This document shows, in pieces, positions 8,610 to 18,872 of a DNA stretch of 42,311 nt. This DNA comes from Taibaiella sp. KBW10 (GTDB taxonomy: Bacteria; Bacteroidota; Bacteroidia; Chitinophagales; Chitinophagaceae), in contig NZ_QAJI01000005.1 in NCBI RefSeq assembly GCF_003852495.1, positions 530,709-573,019 of the forward strand, read 5' to 3'. The position numbers and the translations under genes were made by a program. Position 1 is the first letter of the stretch; every line of letters begins with the position of its first letter. The notes under the pieces were generated by a model, which was not told the origin of the DNA, did no database searches, and saw only the letters and a list, made by a program, of their open reading frames with translations.

Positions 8610-9968
8610 CTATTTTGCTGCTAATATTTCCCCGATTGGCGCGACCAGTTTGTCTATATCACCCGCACCGGCAGTAATAAATAAGTCTAAGGGTGCATTC
8701 GTTACATAAGATAATAAACCTTCTTTAGACAAGATCGTTACATTCGGATTGCCCATTTTGTTTTTGATCATTTGTGCATCTACTCCCTCAATCGGTAATT
8801 CTCTTGCCGGATAAATGTCTAACAGGATCACCTCATCTGCCATATCCAGGGCATGCGCAAATTCTGCTGCGAAATCACGGGTACGGCTGTACAAATGCGG
8901 TTGGAAGGCGATGACGATCCTGCGTTTCGAGAATAAAGTCTTTGCACTTTTGATCAGTGCGGCTAATTCTTCCGGATGATGCGCATAGTCGTCTATGTAC
9001 ACCACCTTTTCATTCTTCACAATATATTCAAAGCGGCGTTTTACGCCTTTAAAATTGGCGACTGCAGCTTTGATGTCGTCATCTTCAATTTCCAATTGCT
9101 TGGCTACCGTAATGGCCGCAATACAATTTTCTACATTGTGCATACCCCCTATGTCCAGGTGTATGCCTGTGATGAAAATGCCTTTTCCTTTCACGTCGAA
9201 AATATAGCCACCATTTTTGATTTGAATATTATCGGCATAGGCATCTGCACCCGTATTTTGTAAACTATAGCTTTTCTTATGCGCTCCTTTTAATAAATTC
9301 CCGTTTTTTAATCCGTGTTTTTTAATCAGGATACCATCGGGTTTTATATTTTCCGTGTATTGTATATAGGCTTCCTGGACGGCCTCTGCAGTGCCATAAA
9401 TATCCAGGTGGTCGGCATCCATAGCGGTTAGTACCGCTACGTCCGGTTTTAGTTTCAGAAAACTTCTATCATATTCATCCGCCTCAATCACCGCTACCTT
9501 ATTATCTGAACTCCAGTAATTGGTATTATAATTTACAGAAATGCCACCAAGAAAGGCATTACACCCATAACCACTTTCTCTCAAAATATGGCCGATCATG
9601 GTACTCACGGTTGTTTTGCCATGCGTACCGGCTACAGTAATGGAATACATCGCTTCAGTAATCCACTGCAACGCATCAGAGCGTTTGAAGACGGGAACAT
9701 TATCGCGGCGATAGGCATTTAAAATAACATTATCCTGAGGGATAGCCGGTGTATAAATCACAACGTCTACATCCTTCTTCATCTCACTTTCTGCATCCGT
9801 ATATGTCACACCGATCTCTTCCTGTACCAGTGTACGGGTCAGGTCCGTTTCTGTTTTATCATAACCATTCACGTCTACACCACGTTGTTTGAAGAAGCGG
9901 GCAAGAGCACTCATGCCAATACCGCCAATCCCAACAAAATATACTTTCTTTATCGCCTCTATATTCAT
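8610..9968 (-). CDS. murC: UDP-N-acetylmuramate--L-alanine ligase MurC
   Basis: MurC adds L-Ala to UDP-MurNAc, the first amino-acid ligation of the peptidoglycan stem peptide, using ATP in the cytoplasm. The 452-residue protein opens with a Rossmann-like UDP-binding domain (G-I-G-G-I-G-M-S at about 13-20). It carries the Mur ligase P-loop G-T-H-G-K-T-T near residue 113; the His in this loop is typical of MurC. The Y-A-H-H-P sequence in the last third is also a MurC/Mpl-type signature. Length is normal. It lies 4 nt downstream of murG and 25 nt upstream of ftsQ. Confidence 0.97.
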   Translation of the reverse strand: MNIEAIKKVYFVGIGGIGMSALARFFKQRGVDVNGYDKTETDLTRTLVQEEIGVTYTDAESEMKKDVDVVIYTPAIPQDNVILNAYRRDNVPVFKRSDALQWITEAMYSITVAGTHGKTTVSTMIGHILRESGYGCNAFLGGISVNYNTNYWSSDNKVAVIEADEYDRSFLKLKPDVAVLTAMDADHLDIYGTAEAVQEAYIQYTENIKPDGILIKKHGLKNGNLLKGAHKKSYSLQNTGADAYADNIQIKNGGYIFDVKGKGIFITGIHLDIGGMHNVENCIAAITVAKQLEIEDDDIKAAVANFKGVKRRFEYIVKNEKVVYIDDYAHHPEELAALIKSAKTLFSKRRIVIAFQPHLYSRTRDFAAEFAHALDMADEVILLDIYPARELPIEGVDAQMIKNKMGNPNVTILSKEGLLSYVTNAPLDLFITAGAGDIDKLVAPIGEILAAK

Positions 9969-9972
9969 GATC

Positions 9973-11070
9973 TTAGTTTTTTAGGTTCACTATATCGGTT
10001 ATTATTTGTGCGATGCGTTCATCTGCATTAGCAATTGCTTCCTGCTTGAGGTTACGGTGCATCTGTTGCTGTTGTTCTTCATTCTTCAACAACTGTAACA
10101 GGCTGCCGGCCAGCTGCAGCTGTGCTTCGTCATTTTTAATCATGATTGCCGCATCTTTACGCGTCAGCGATAGGGCATTGCTGGTCTGATGATCCTCCGC
10201 CGCAAAGGGATAAGGAACAAAAATGACCGGTTTTGCCACTATACAGAGTTCTGCAATAGCCAGTGCACCTGCACGTGAGATCACGATGTCGGCTGCTGCA
10301 TAGGCCTGCTCCATTTGGCGGATAAAGGCATGTACCTTCACCTGTGGATAGTCGGCTGCTGCTTTTACGGCTTCGGCATAGAAGGGTTCCCCCGTTTGCC
10401 ATATGATCTGCAACCCTGCGCTGGTTAATAGTTCCAGGTTGGCGGCAATCGCTTCATTAATGGCTTTAGCTCCCAGGCTTCCGCCCACGATCAGGAGCGT
10501 TTTCTTATCTTCCCGTAAACCGAAAAAACCGATTCCCTCGCTTCTGCTTATGGTTGATTGGGCAATGACGGCTCTCACCGGATTACCCGTTTTTATGATG
10601 CGTTCAGCAGGGAAAAACACCTGCATCTCGTCATAAGCAACACAGATGGCTTTTGCCTGTTTGCCTAATATTTTATTACTCTTTCCTGCAAAAGAGTTTT
10701 GTTCCTGTATCAAAGTCGGAATGCCGAGCGACTGTGCGGCATTCAGCATAGGAAAGCTGGCATAGCCACCTACACCAATCACGATATCCGGTTTGAACGT
10801 GGCGATAATCTCTTTTGCTTTTTTACGGCTTTTCCAAAGCTTAAAGGGTAAAGACAAATTCTTTAGCCAGTTACTTCTGTTCAAGCCTGCAATATCTAAT
10901 CCGATGATCTTATATCCGGCCTGAGGCACCTTCTCCATTTCCATCTTCCCCAAAGCACCTACAAACAATACTTCTGTACCGGCATCCATGCGCTGCAAAG
11001 CATTAGCTATTGCTACTGCCGGAAATATATGCCCGCCTGTTCCTCCGCCTGCGATAATTGCCTTCATCAT
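9973..11070 (-). CDS. murG: UDP-GlcNAc:lipid I N-acetylglucosaminyltransferase MurG
   Basis: MurG transfers GlcNAc to lipid I on the inner face of the cytoplasmic membrane, making lipid II. The N-terminal G-G-G-T-G-G-H-I-F-P-A motif (about residues 8-18) is the family's glycine-rich loop. The C-terminal half holds a second conserved segment, S-R-A-G-A-L-A-I-A-E, which binds UDP-GlcNAc. The 365-residue GT-B length is normal. Two adjacent ATGs (11070 and 11067) are possible starts; the first directly abuts the stop of ftsW, which implies translational coupling. Confidence 0.97.
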   Translation of the reverse strand: MMKAIIAGGGTGGHIFPAVAIANALQRMDAGTEVLFVGALGKMEMEKVPQAGYKIIGLDIAGLNRSNWLKNLSLPFKLWKSRKKAKEIIATFKPDIVIGVGGYASFPMLNAAQSLGIPTLIQEQNSFAGKSNKILGKQAKAICVAYDEMQVFFPAERIIKTGNPVRAVIAQSTISRSEGIGFFGLREDKKTLLIVGGSLGAKAINEAIAANLELLTSAGLQIIWQTGEPFYAEAVKAAADYPQVKVHAFIRQMEQAYAAADIVISRAGALAIAELCIVAKPVIFVPYPFAAEDHQTSNALSLTRKDAAIMIKNDEAQLQLAGSLLQLLKNEEQQQQMHRNLKQEAIANADERIAQIITDIVNLKN

Positions 11071-12276
11071 TTATGAATTGTTTTGTGCAGCTGCCAGTGC
11101 CGCTTTTTCCTGTTCTTCTTTTTCTATTTGTTTCACCAGTTGTTGTTTTCCTTCCATTTCATCTACATACCGGCTCACACTCAAGATAACGCCAACCGCA
11201 ATCGCGGTAAACACGATAGACGATCCCCCTTTACTGATAAAGGGTAAGGTCTGCCCTGTAACCGGCACTAAATGCACCGCCACTGCCATATTAATCATCG
11301 CCTGGAAGACCAGGGTAAAACTGAGCCCGATTGATAGGAAGGCCCCGAATGCATAAGGGCATCGCCTGAAAATATTAATGCTGCGCCATAAGAAAAGCAA
11401 ATAACAGAACATCACTACACTTGCACCAAAAAGGCCGTACTCCTCAATCACAATGGCAAATACAAAATCGGAATAGGGGTGTGGTAAAAAGTTTTTTGCA
11501 TAACTGTTTCCCGGGCCTCTTCCTAATATCTTCCCATTGGCAATAGCAATATTCGCCTGGTCGGTCTGATAGGTATCATCTGCATCGGCGTTTTTACCCA
11601 TAAACACTTCGATCCGTTTTTGCCAGGTACCGCCACGTCCCTTACCGGTTAGTTTTGATATTGCAAAAATGCATAGTACTAAACCGATACCGGCCACAAT
11701 CAGCAACAGAATATGTTTCATAGGTATGCGACCGATAAAGAACATAAAGCAACAGGTAGCCCCTAAAAGCAGTGCTGTAGAAAGGTTTGCCGGAGCAATA
11801 AGCCCACAGATCACCAAGACCGGGAACAATACCGGAAAGAATCCTTTCCAGAAATCGCCGATTACTTTTTGTTTTAAACTCAGCTGACGGGCCAAAAAGG
11901 TAAAAATGGCCAGTTTGGCTAAGTCTGAGGTCTGTATGGTAACGCCCACAAAGGGGATACTGATCCAACGAGACCCGCTATTCAACTCGGTACCGAAAAA
12001 TAAGGTGTATAAGAGCAGGGGTATACTGGCTAAAAACAAGTACACCGACCACTTCATAAACCGGGTATATTTTATTTTATGGAAAATATATACCGTACCT
12101 AAACCCAGGATCAAATAAAAAATCTGTGAGATTAAGAAACGGAATGGCGTAGAATTGTGCTCCAGTGCCAACCTGTCTGTGGTACTGTATATCAAAAGCA
12201 GACTGAACAATGATAGAATCACTACCACTGACCAAATTACTTTGTCTCCTTTTATATTTTGCAACAATTTTTTCAT
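11071..12276 (-). CDS. ftsW: Lipid II polymerase FtsW (SEDS family)
   Basis: This 401-residue polytopic membrane protein has about ten hydrophobic helices and the SEDS features: a G-S-R-W-I-S-I-P stretch near residue 107 and P-F-I-S-K-G-G-S-S near residue 353. FtsW polymerises septal glycan strands together with the class B PBP encoded by ftsI. Position in a dcw operon favours FtsW over RodA. A charged Gln/Glu/Lys-rich cytoplasmic tail ends the protein. The gene lies 18 nt after murD and abuts murG. Confidence 0.95.
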   Translation of the reverse strand: MKKLLQNIKGDKVIWSVVVILSLFSLLLIYSTTDRLALEHNSTPFRFLISQIFYLILGLGTVYIFHKIKYTRFMKWSVYLFLASIPLLLYTLFFGTELNSGSRWISIPFVGVTIQTSDLAKLAIFTFLARQLSLKQKVIGDFWKGFFPVLFPVLVICGLIAPANLSTALLLGATCCFMFFIGRIPMKHILLLIVAGIGLVLCIFAISKLTGKGRGGTWQKRIEVFMGKNADADDTYQTDQANIAIANGKILGRGPGNSYAKNFLPHPYSDFVFAIVIEEYGLFGASVVMFCYLLFLWRSINIFRRCPYAFGAFLSIGLSFTLVFQAMINMAVAVHLVPVTGQTLPFISKGGSSIVFTAIAVGVILSVSRYVDEMEGKQQLVKQIEKEEQEKAALAAAQNNS

Positions 12277-12294
12277 GCCTTCTCTTTTGTCTTT

Positions 12295-13641
12295 TTACAA
12301 GCTTTTTACTGCCTCTTTAAATTGTGTTCCTCTGTCTTCGTAGTTTTTAAATAAATCGAAGCTCGCACAGCCTGGGGATAGTAATACCACATCTCCTTTA
12401 TCGGCCAGGGCATAACAGGCGTTTACAGCATCTTTTGCACTGGCGGTATCCACAATCTGTGATACGACACCATCAAACGCTTTATGAATAGGACTATTGT
12501 CGATACCCATACATACGATTGCTTTTACTTTCTCCTGCACCAGTTCCATGATCTCGTTATAGTTATTGCCTTTATCTTGTCCACCTAAGATCAGTACCAC
12601 CGGTTTGTTCATGCTTTCCAGCGCAAACCATACAGAATTCAGATTGGTTCCTTTACTATCGTTGATAAAATCTACGCCACGTACGGTCGCTACATATTCC
12701 AAGCGGTGCTCTAAACCGTCGAAGGTTTCAAAACAATCTCTGATCTTCTCTTTACGAATACCTGCCGCTCTTGCAGAAATGCCTGCTGCCATAGAATTGA
12801 ATTGATTGTGTTTGCCTTTTAATGCCAGATCATGCACAGTTGTTTTCATATCATCACCATCCCATTTTATGTGCATTTCGTCATTGTTCATATATGCTCC
12901 GTCTTGATTATTATGTAGCTGATCGCTCATTGTGATATATATTGTTCGTGGGTTAATAGTATGTTGTTCTAAATATTGTTGTGTTGCTTCGTCTTCCTGG
13001 TTCAGTATAATAAGGTCTTCGTTGGTCTGGTTGTCGGCAATCTTAAATTTCGCTGCGGCGTATTTGTCAAAACTATATTCGTATCGATCCAAGTGATCGG
13101 GTGTGATATTCAATATCAGGGCAATGTCCGGTCGAAACGTTTTGATATCGTCCAGCTGGAAACTGCTGATCTCGGCCACATACCATTCTGCAGGTGCTTC
13201 TGCAATTTGTTTGGCAAAGCTGTATCCGATATTCCCGACCAGAGCGACATGCATTCCGTTTTGTTTCAGGATATGATAGATTAAGCTGGTTGTGGTACTT
13301 TTCCCGTTACTACCCGTTATGGCAATGATCTTACTGTCTCCTTTATAGCGATAGGCCCATTCTATTTCACTGATCAATTCTATTCCTTTGGCTCTGATCT
13401 CTTTTATAATACCTGCTTTTTCCGGTATGCCCGGACTTTTGATGATCAGATCGGCATTTAAAATCTGTTCTTTGCTGTGTCCTTGCTCTTCAAAGGCAAT
13501 ATCATGTGCTTTGAGTTCTGCTTTATACTGTTCTTTTATCGCGCCGAAATCAGAGACAAAAACATCAAATCCTTCCTTCTTTGCCAATATTGCGGCTCCA
13601 TTGCCACTTTCTCCTGCACCTAATACAACGATTCTTTCCAT
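12295..13641 (-). CDS. murD: UDP-MurNAc-L-Ala--D-glutamate ligase MurD
   Basis: MurD adds D-Glu to UDP-MurNAc-L-Ala. The 448-residue protein has an N-terminal UDP-binding domain (G-A-G-E-S-G-N-G near residue 8) and the ATP P-loop G-S-N-G-K-S-T-T near residue 110. Conserved N-I-T-P-D-H-L-D-R lies near residue 183, N-D-S-K-G-T-N near residue 328 and a C-terminal L-L-S-P-G-C-A-S-F-D. These are diagnostic of MurD. It sits 7 nt after mraY and 18 nt before ftsW. Confidence 0.97.
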   Translation of the reverse strand: MERIVVLGAGESGNGAAILAKKEGFDVFVSDFGAIKEQYKAELKAHDIAFEEQGHSKEQILNADLIIKSPGIPEKAGIIKEIRAKGIELISEIEWAYRYKGDSKIIAITGSNGKSTTTSLIYHILKQNGMHVALVGNIGYSFAKQIAEAPAEWYVAEISSFQLDDIKTFRPDIALILNITPDHLDRYEYSFDKYAAAKFKIADNQTNEDLIILNQEDEATQQYLEQHTINPRTIYITMSDQLHNNQDGAYMNNDEMHIKWDGDDMKTTVHDLALKGKHNQFNSMAAGISARAAGIRKEKIRDCFETFDGLEHRLEYVATVRGVDFINDSKGTNLNSVWFALESMNKPVVLILGGQDKGNNYNEIMELVQEKVKAIVCMGIDNSPIHKAFDGVVSQIVDTASAKDAVNACYALADKGDVVLLSPGCASFDLFKNYEDRGTQFKEAVKSL

Positions 13642-13648
13642 TTGCTCT

Positions 13649-14932
13649 TTATTGTAATTTCATAGAAACAATACTCAATACAGCCAGTATAAGCCCGATG
13701 ATCCAAAAGCGGGTTACGATCTTTGTTTCATGGTAGCCTAGTTTCTGGTAATGGTGGTGTAAGGGTGCCATTTTGAACAAACGATGTTCCCGGGCATATT
13801 CAACACCATTCTTTCTTTTTTGATATTTAAAGTATCCTGTTTGCAGCAATACGGATAAATTTTCTACCAGGAAAATGCCACAGAAAATAGGAATCAGTAA
13901 TTCTTTCCGGATGATAATCGCCATACAGGCGATAATGCCGCCAAGCGCCAGGCTTCCGGTATCGCCCATGAAAACCTGTGCCGGATACGTATTGTACCAT
14001 AAAAAACCGATACAAGCACCTACGAATGCCGCCATGAATATGGATAATTCTCCCAAGTTCGGGATATGCATAATGTTCAGGTACTCGGCAAACACATAGT
14101 TTCCGGAGAGATAAGCGAAGATACCCACACATACACCGATAATAGCAGAGACCCCTGTGGCCAAACCATCCAGACCGTCGGTCATATTGGCTCCGTTACT
14201 CACCGCAGTAATGATAAAGATCACGAAGAGGATATAAATGATCGGCGTTACCCAGTCTACATTCTTCTCTCCGAAAACAGAAGCCATCTTGGCGAAACTG
14301 ATTTCATGATTTTTATTAAATGGTACGCTGGTTACAGCCGATTGTACTTTTACATACTTCCTTATACGGCCATCGTTTTCCTTTCTGAAGGTTGGCTCTC
14401 CAATAATTTTTTCTGCACTGTTATATACCGTAGGTTTTCCGTCTACCACTTCACGGGTCGTAACGACGTGGCTGTTGAAGTACATCATAGAGCCTATAAT
14501 CACCCCCAGTCCGATCTGGCCGACCACTTTGAATTTACCTTTTAAGCCTTCTTTATTCTTCTTAAATACTTTTATATAATCGTCCAGGAAGCCGATAATG
14601 CCCAGCCAAATGGTACTGATCAGCATCATCAGGATATATACATTCGTGATGCGTGCGAAAAGCAGGGTCGGGATCAGGATACCCGCGATGATGATGATAC
14701 CACCCATAGTAGGCGTACCTTTCTTTGACGTTTGTCCTTCTAAGCCCAGCTCTCTGATCGTCTCTCCAATTTGTTTTTTCTGCAAATATTTGATCACTTT
14801 CTTACCATAGATCATCGTAATGACTAATGATAAGATGATGGCCATAGAAGCACGAAAGGTAATGAACTGAAAGACGCCTGCGCCGCTCATTCCGAATACT
14901 TTTCTAAGGTATATAAATAAGTCGTAAAGCAT
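13649..14932 (-). CDS. mraY: Phospho-MurNAc-pentapeptide-transferase MraY
   Basis: MraY attaches phospho-MurNAc-pentapeptide to undecaprenyl phosphate, making lipid I. It is a polytopic membrane enzyme. The conserved D-D family motif (F-L-D-D-Y near residue 115), [10 protein letters not shown] near residue 247 and the H-H-H motif (A-P-L-H-H-H-Y near residue 390) are present. At 427 residues it is about 65 longer than E. coli MraY. The extra length is a hydrophilic loop at about residues 160-225, between transmembrane helices. It lies between murE and murD. Confidence 0.97.
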   Translation of the reverse strand: MLYDLFIYLRKVFGMSGAGVFQFITFRASMAIILSLVITMIYGKKVIKYLQKKQIGETIRELGLEGQTSKKGTPTMGGIIIIAGILIPTLLFARITNVYILMMLISTIWLGIIGFLDDYIKVFKKNKEGLKGKFKVVGQIGLGVIIGSMMYFNSHVVTTREVVDGKPTVYNSAEKIIGEPTFRKENDGRIRKYVKVQSAVTSVPFNKNHEISFAKMASVFGEKNVDWVTPIIYILFVIFIITAVSNGANMTDGLDGLATGVSAIIGVCVGIFAYLSGNYVFAEYLNIMHIPNLGELSIFMAAFVGACIGFLWYNTYPAQVFMGDTGSLALGGIIACMAIIIRKELLIPIFCGIFLVENLSVLLQTGYFKYQKRKNGVEYAREHRLFKMAPLHHHYQKLGYHETKIVTRFWIIGLILAVLSIVSMKLQ

Positions 14933-14941
14933 TTCCTGATA

Positions 14942-16405
14942 TTATTTGTCTAATAAGTTGAACATTTCTAATAACACTTCTTTATCGTCGAAATGCTGGC
15001 GTACGCCTTTTATTTCCTGATAGGTTTCGTGCCCTTTACCCGCAATTAAAATAACATCGTGTTCCTGTGCCATGCTTACGGCTGTTTTTATCGCTGCCTT
15101 ACGGTCGCTGATGCGTAAGGCTTTGCGCATTTGTCCGGGTGTTAATCCCGCTTCCATATCGTCCAGGATCGCTTCAGGGTCTTCGCTGCGCGGATTGTCT
15201 GAGGTCAGGATCGCTTTATAACTCAAATCACAGGCTACTTTCGCCATCTCCGATCTTTTCGTGGTATCCCGATCACCGCCACATCCGATTACCGTAATAA
15301 TATTCGCCTGTTGCCCGAACTGTTTGATCGTCGACAATACATTTTGTAAGGCATCCGGGGTGTGGGCATAATCCACAATACCCAGAATGTTTTCTTTAGC
15401 AGAATGATAGGTCTCAAAACGCCCCGCTGCCCCCTGCATATTGCTTAAAGCCGTTAATACGTCAATTTTATCCTTTCCACACAAGATCGCTGCGCCATAT
15501 ACCGCTAACAGATTGTAGGCATTGAACAATCCCGACATTCTGAAGTGAACATCCTGTCCGTCTACACTCATGATCAGCCCCGTCAGGTTATTTTCAAATA
15601 CCCGGCCTTTAACATCACATGGGATTCTTAAACCGTATGCCTTTTTTAAGGCTTTTGTATTTTGCAACATTACCATACCGCGTTTATCATCAATATTGGT
15701 AAGGGCAAATGCGGTTTTAGGTAAATGGTCAAAGAATTGTTTTTTTACCCTGATATATTCGTCAAACGTCTTGTGATAATCTAAATGATCATGCGTGATA
15801 TTCGTAAAAATACCGCCCTGGAAATGCGTGCCGCCAATACGGTGCTGGTGTATGGCATGAGAACTTACTTCCATAAAGGCATAGCTACAGCCCTGATCAG
15901 CCATTTGGCGGAATAAAGCCTGTAGACTGATCGCATCTGGTGTCGTATGCGTAGCAGGTGCAACTACCGCCCCTATTTTATTTTCTACAGTCGAGACCAG
16001 CCCGGAGGTCTCGCCCAACTCGTTGAATAATTTGTATAATAAAGTGGCTACCGTTGTTTTGCCATTGGTTCCGGTCACACCGATTACCTTCAGCTTTTTG
16101 GTTGGATGATCGTAAAAGGCTGCTGCCATAATACCGACCACCGCCGAAACATCAGCTACCTGTATATACGTTACTTCAGGTGAAAGGCTATCCGGTAACT
16201 GGCTGCAAACAATCGCAACCGCACCGGCTTCGATTACCGCAGGGATATATTGATGCCCGTCGGTAAGCGTGCCTTTCTGTGCAAAGAAGAGGGCGCCCGG
16301 CTTTGCCTTGCGGGAATCAATGATCAGTTCATTGACCGCAATGTCGGTATGCCCTTGTATCGAAATAACCGATACCTCTTGTATGAGTTCTTTTAACCGT
16401 TTCAC
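14942..16405 (-). CDS. murE: UDP-MurNAc-tripeptide synthetase MurE (meso-DAP type)
   Basis: MurE adds the third residue of the peptidoglycan stem peptide. The 487-residue protein carries the P-loop G-T-N-G-K-T-T near residue 110. The substrate-selecting motif D-N-P-R (in T-S-D-N-P-R-S-E-D-P, near residue 400) is the form associated with meso-diaminopimelate rather than L-lysine, so the cell wall is predicted to be A1gamma type. The gene is separated from ftsI by a single base and from mraY by 9 nt. No murF follows, although murF usually does in proteobacterial clusters. Confidence 0.97.
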   Translation of the reverse strand: MKRLKELIQEVSVISIQGHTDIAVNELIIDSRKAKPGALFFAQKGTLTDGHQYIPAVIEAGAVAIVCSQLPDSLSPEVTYIQVADVSAVVGIMAAAFYDHPTKKLKVIGVTGTNGKTTVATLLYKLFNELGETSGLVSTVENKIGAVVAPATHTTPDAISLQALFRQMADQGCSYAFMEVSSHAIHQHRIGGTHFQGGIFTNITHDHLDYHKTFDEYIRVKKQFFDHLPKTAFALTNIDDKRGMVMLQNTKALKKAYGLRIPCDVKGRVFENNLTGLIMSVDGQDVHFRMSGLFNAYNLLAVYGAAILCGKDKIDVLTALSNMQGAAGRFETYHSAKENILGIVDYAHTPDALQNVLSTIKQFGQQANIITVIGCGGDRDTTKRSEMAKVACDLSYKAILTSDNPRSEDPEAILDDMEAGLTPGQMRKALRISDRKAAIKTAVSMAQEHDVILIAGKGHETYQEIKGVRQHFDDKEVLLEMFNLLDK

Positions 16406-16406
16406 C

Positions 16407-18521
16407 TTAACTTAATTGTATTGATATAGTTTGTCCTTTCTTAAAAGCATTGCCTGCCGGTATCGACTGGCTGTTTACGCTTCCCGCGCCACTGATATGT
16501 ACTTTCAATCCTGCATTTTCTAATAGATACAGCGCTTCTTTTACACCCATTCCGATCACATCAGGCACAATGTCTGATTTTACTTCTTTGGCTGCGATCT
16601 TCAGCCGGTTTTGTGCATCGTTCTGTAAAGAGGCCAGCATCGCATTACTGTTTTCTTGATAAGGGCCATAGCCCAGTATTTTCAGGAGATAGAACAATTG
16701 TTGCGAAGGTGCCGCCTTGGCTACTAATAGCTTGTCTTTACCTAAAGAATCCGTATCTACTTTCCAGCCACCGATCTTAGTGGTATATAATTTGTCTGCA
16801 ATAGCTTTGAACACCGGAACACCCAGTGCCGCGCCATAATAAACACCATGTGGTTTTGACCGTACTACCACCGCTATGGTATATTTAGGTTTGTCGGCAG
16901 GAAAATATCCTACGAAAGAACCTTGTTTTACCCCATCGGCATAACTGTAAAATACATCCCCGATCTTATCGGCCACCTGTGCCGTACCCGTTTTGCCTGC
17001 TGCAGTATAGAAAGGCGATTGTGCCGCTTTGGCGGTACCTTCTCTTACCACGGCACGGGTTACCTGTTGCAATTGTTTTATAGTTGATTCTTTACCTATT
17101 TTTTCAATCAGTACTTTCGGCTCTATTTGTCTCACCACGCGGCCATCCTGCTTGATGGCACTCACTAAGTAAGGTTGCATCATCTTGCCGTTATTGGCTA
17201 CCGCATTGTACACCATACAGGTATGCAGAGGTGTAATCATACTTTCATAACCATAAGCAATCCAGGGCAAAGAGGTTACCGTATTCCAGCTCTTGCTTTT
17301 TGTTGTTTTAATCACCGGCGTGCGTTCGCCTGCCAGGTCTATTTGTGTTTTCTTATCTAATCCGAGAAATTGCAAATGCTTGATGTATTTCATCGGATTG
17401 TCCTTGTAATACTTATTCACCAGGGTTGCAAAAGCGACATTGGAAGACTGTGCAAAGGCTTTCTCTACTGTGATTGAACCTAGTCCGCCATGATCGTCTC
17501 TTACTGTTTGTGTACCGAATCTGGCCTGGCCGCCCATGCAATTGACCAAAGAACCGGCGGTCACATAATCATCTTCCAGCAGGGCGTATAAAGACATTAA
17601 CTTAAAAACAGAACCCGGTTCAGAGGGTAGCATAGCATAGTTAAAATCTTCCCAGTACTGTCCGTCTTTTTGTCTGCCCAGGTTGGCAATGGCCCTGATC
17701 TTACCTGTAGCCACTTCCATAACGATAGCAGTACCTTGCAGGCACTCATACTGCGCCATGATATCGTGTAACGATTGCTCTGTTACTTCCTGTATATCAA
17801 TATCAATGGTCGATACAATATCTTGTCCTTCTACCGCTTCAATCTCGGAACCTACCAGAGGTACCCATTGTCCGCCTACTTTGTGGATAACGCGGGTACC
17901 GGCACGGCCGGCAAGAGCAGTATCGTACGTTTTTTCCAGACCGATGATCTGTGCGTTCTCGCGCCATAAACCAATGGTACGATAGGCTAGCATGCCGTAT
18001 GGATTCACCCGCTTCATCTGCGCTTCTGGCATAAAGCCGCCTTTATTCTTCGGCTTCCTTAACAGCGGTAGCGAGCGGATTTGCTGATAATCGTAATAAG
18101 CTACACCATTCTTTAGGGTCCAGTATTTATTTTTTCTTCTGTAGCCCTCTCTCATTCTCTGCTTTAAGGAGCTGGCTGTTTCCTCCTTCAGGATCTTAGC
18201 CAATGCTTCACAAAGCGTATCTACATTGCTGTAAAAAGTATCGTTATTAATTACCGAGAGGTCCATCTTCAAGTCAAACTTGGGAATGGTTGCCGATAAA
18301 ATCTTTCCTTCTTCCGTATAAATGTTACCGCGGTCAGGGTATAAAGTTTCATTGTCTGAAAAAGACTTATTGGCCTGTGCCCTTAAGCGTTCTCCTTCGT
18401 TGATCTGTGTTAGCCCTGCTTTGGTAATAATCGCGGCACCCAATAGTACAATAGCACCAAAAGACAGGTTTACCCGTCTGCTGATGTCCTTTTTTACGCT
18501 GGATTTTCTTTGCTGTGCCAA
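16407..18521 (-). CDS. ftsI: Class B penicillin-binding protein (FtsI/PBP3) with PASTA domain
   Basis: This septal transpeptidase partner of FtsW has a short cytoplasmic N-terminus, one transmembrane helix (about 20-38), a dimerisation/pedestal domain and a transpeptidase domain. Catalytic S-V-F-K lies at 304-307 (nucleophile Ser304), S-S-N at 359-361 and K-T-G at 510-512. A single PASTA domain closes the protein (about 648-704), a feature better known from Gram-positive PBP2x but common in Bacteroidota FtsI. Length 704 residues. It follows the small FtsL-like gene by 11 nt and precedes murE by one base. Confidence 0.96.
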   Translation of the reverse strand: MAQQRKSSVKKDISRRVNLSFGAIVLLGAAIITKAGLTQINEGERLRAQANKSFSDNETLYPDRGNIYTEEGKILSATIPKFDLKMDLSVINNDTFYSNVDTLCEALAKILKEETASSLKQRMREGYRRKNKYWTLKNGVAYYDYQQIRSLPLLRKPKNKGGFMPEAQMKRVNPYGMLAYRTIGLWRENAQIIGLEKTYDTALAGRAGTRVIHKVGGQWVPLVGSEIEAVEGQDIVSTIDIDIQEVTEQSLHDIMAQYECLQGTAIVMEVATGKIRAIANLGRQKDGQYWEDFNYAMLPSEPGSVFKLMSLYALLEDDYVTAGSLVNCMGGQARFGTQTVRDDHGGLGSITVEKAFAQSSNVAFATLVNKYYKDNPMKYIKHLQFLGLDKKTQIDLAGERTPVIKTTKSKSWNTVTSLPWIAYGYESMITPLHTCMVYNAVANNGKMMQPYLVSAIKQDGRVVRQIEPKVLIEKIGKESTIKQLQQVTRAVVREGTAKAAQSPFYTAAGKTGTAQVADKIGDVFYSYADGVKQGSFVGYFPADKPKYTIAVVVRSKPHGVYYGAALGVPVFKAIADKLYTTKIGGWKVDTDSLGKDKLLVAKAAPSQQLFYLLKILGYGPYQENSNAMLASLQNDAQNRLKIAAKEVKSDIVPDVIGMGVKEALYLLENAGLKVHISGAGSVNSQSIPAGNAFKKGQTISIQLS

Positions 18522-18532
18522 TGCTCTACGCT

Positions 18533-18868
18533 TTACTTTTTTGGTGTTTCTTTTATTTCAAATGCCGGTTTTGATAAGGGGGAAACCCCGATCGCCTCGG
18601 CCTGTTCACTGATCTGTCTTTCGGAGGTGTAATAGATCAGGCTTGCCTGAGCATCCTTATACCGCCACCGTACTTCTTTTAATTCCTTCTTTCTTTTTTC
18701 GATCTCCCGCGACAAAGACAAGCCTTTGTTGCTGTTAGAAATATACATCACGGCCAAAAGCGCTAAAAATATAAGATAGGGCACATTGAGTACCACCCCT
18801 CTGTAAGAGATGTTATCAAAGCGCTCTTTGATGATATTAATTTTATTTTTAGCTTTTTCCTCCGTCAT
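18533..18868 (-). CDS. ftsL: FtsL-like small bitopic division protein
   Basis: A 111-residue protein with a charged N-terminus, one transmembrane helix (about residues 25-45) and a periplasmic helix rich in Lys/Glu/Arg (about 48-90) that looks like a coiled coil. Size, topology and position between rsmH and ftsI are those of FtsL, which pairs with FtsB and FtsQ. FtsL sequences diverge strongly, so the assignment rests on architecture and synteny. The gene lies 4 nt after rsmH and 11 nt before ftsI. Confidence 0.8.
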   Translation of the reverse strand: MTEEKAKNKINIIKERFDNISYRGVVLNVPYLIFLALLAVMYISNSNKGLSLSREIEKRKKELKEVRWRYKDAQASLIYYTSERQISEQAEAIGVSPLSKPAFEIKETPKK

Positions 18869-18872
18869 GAGC

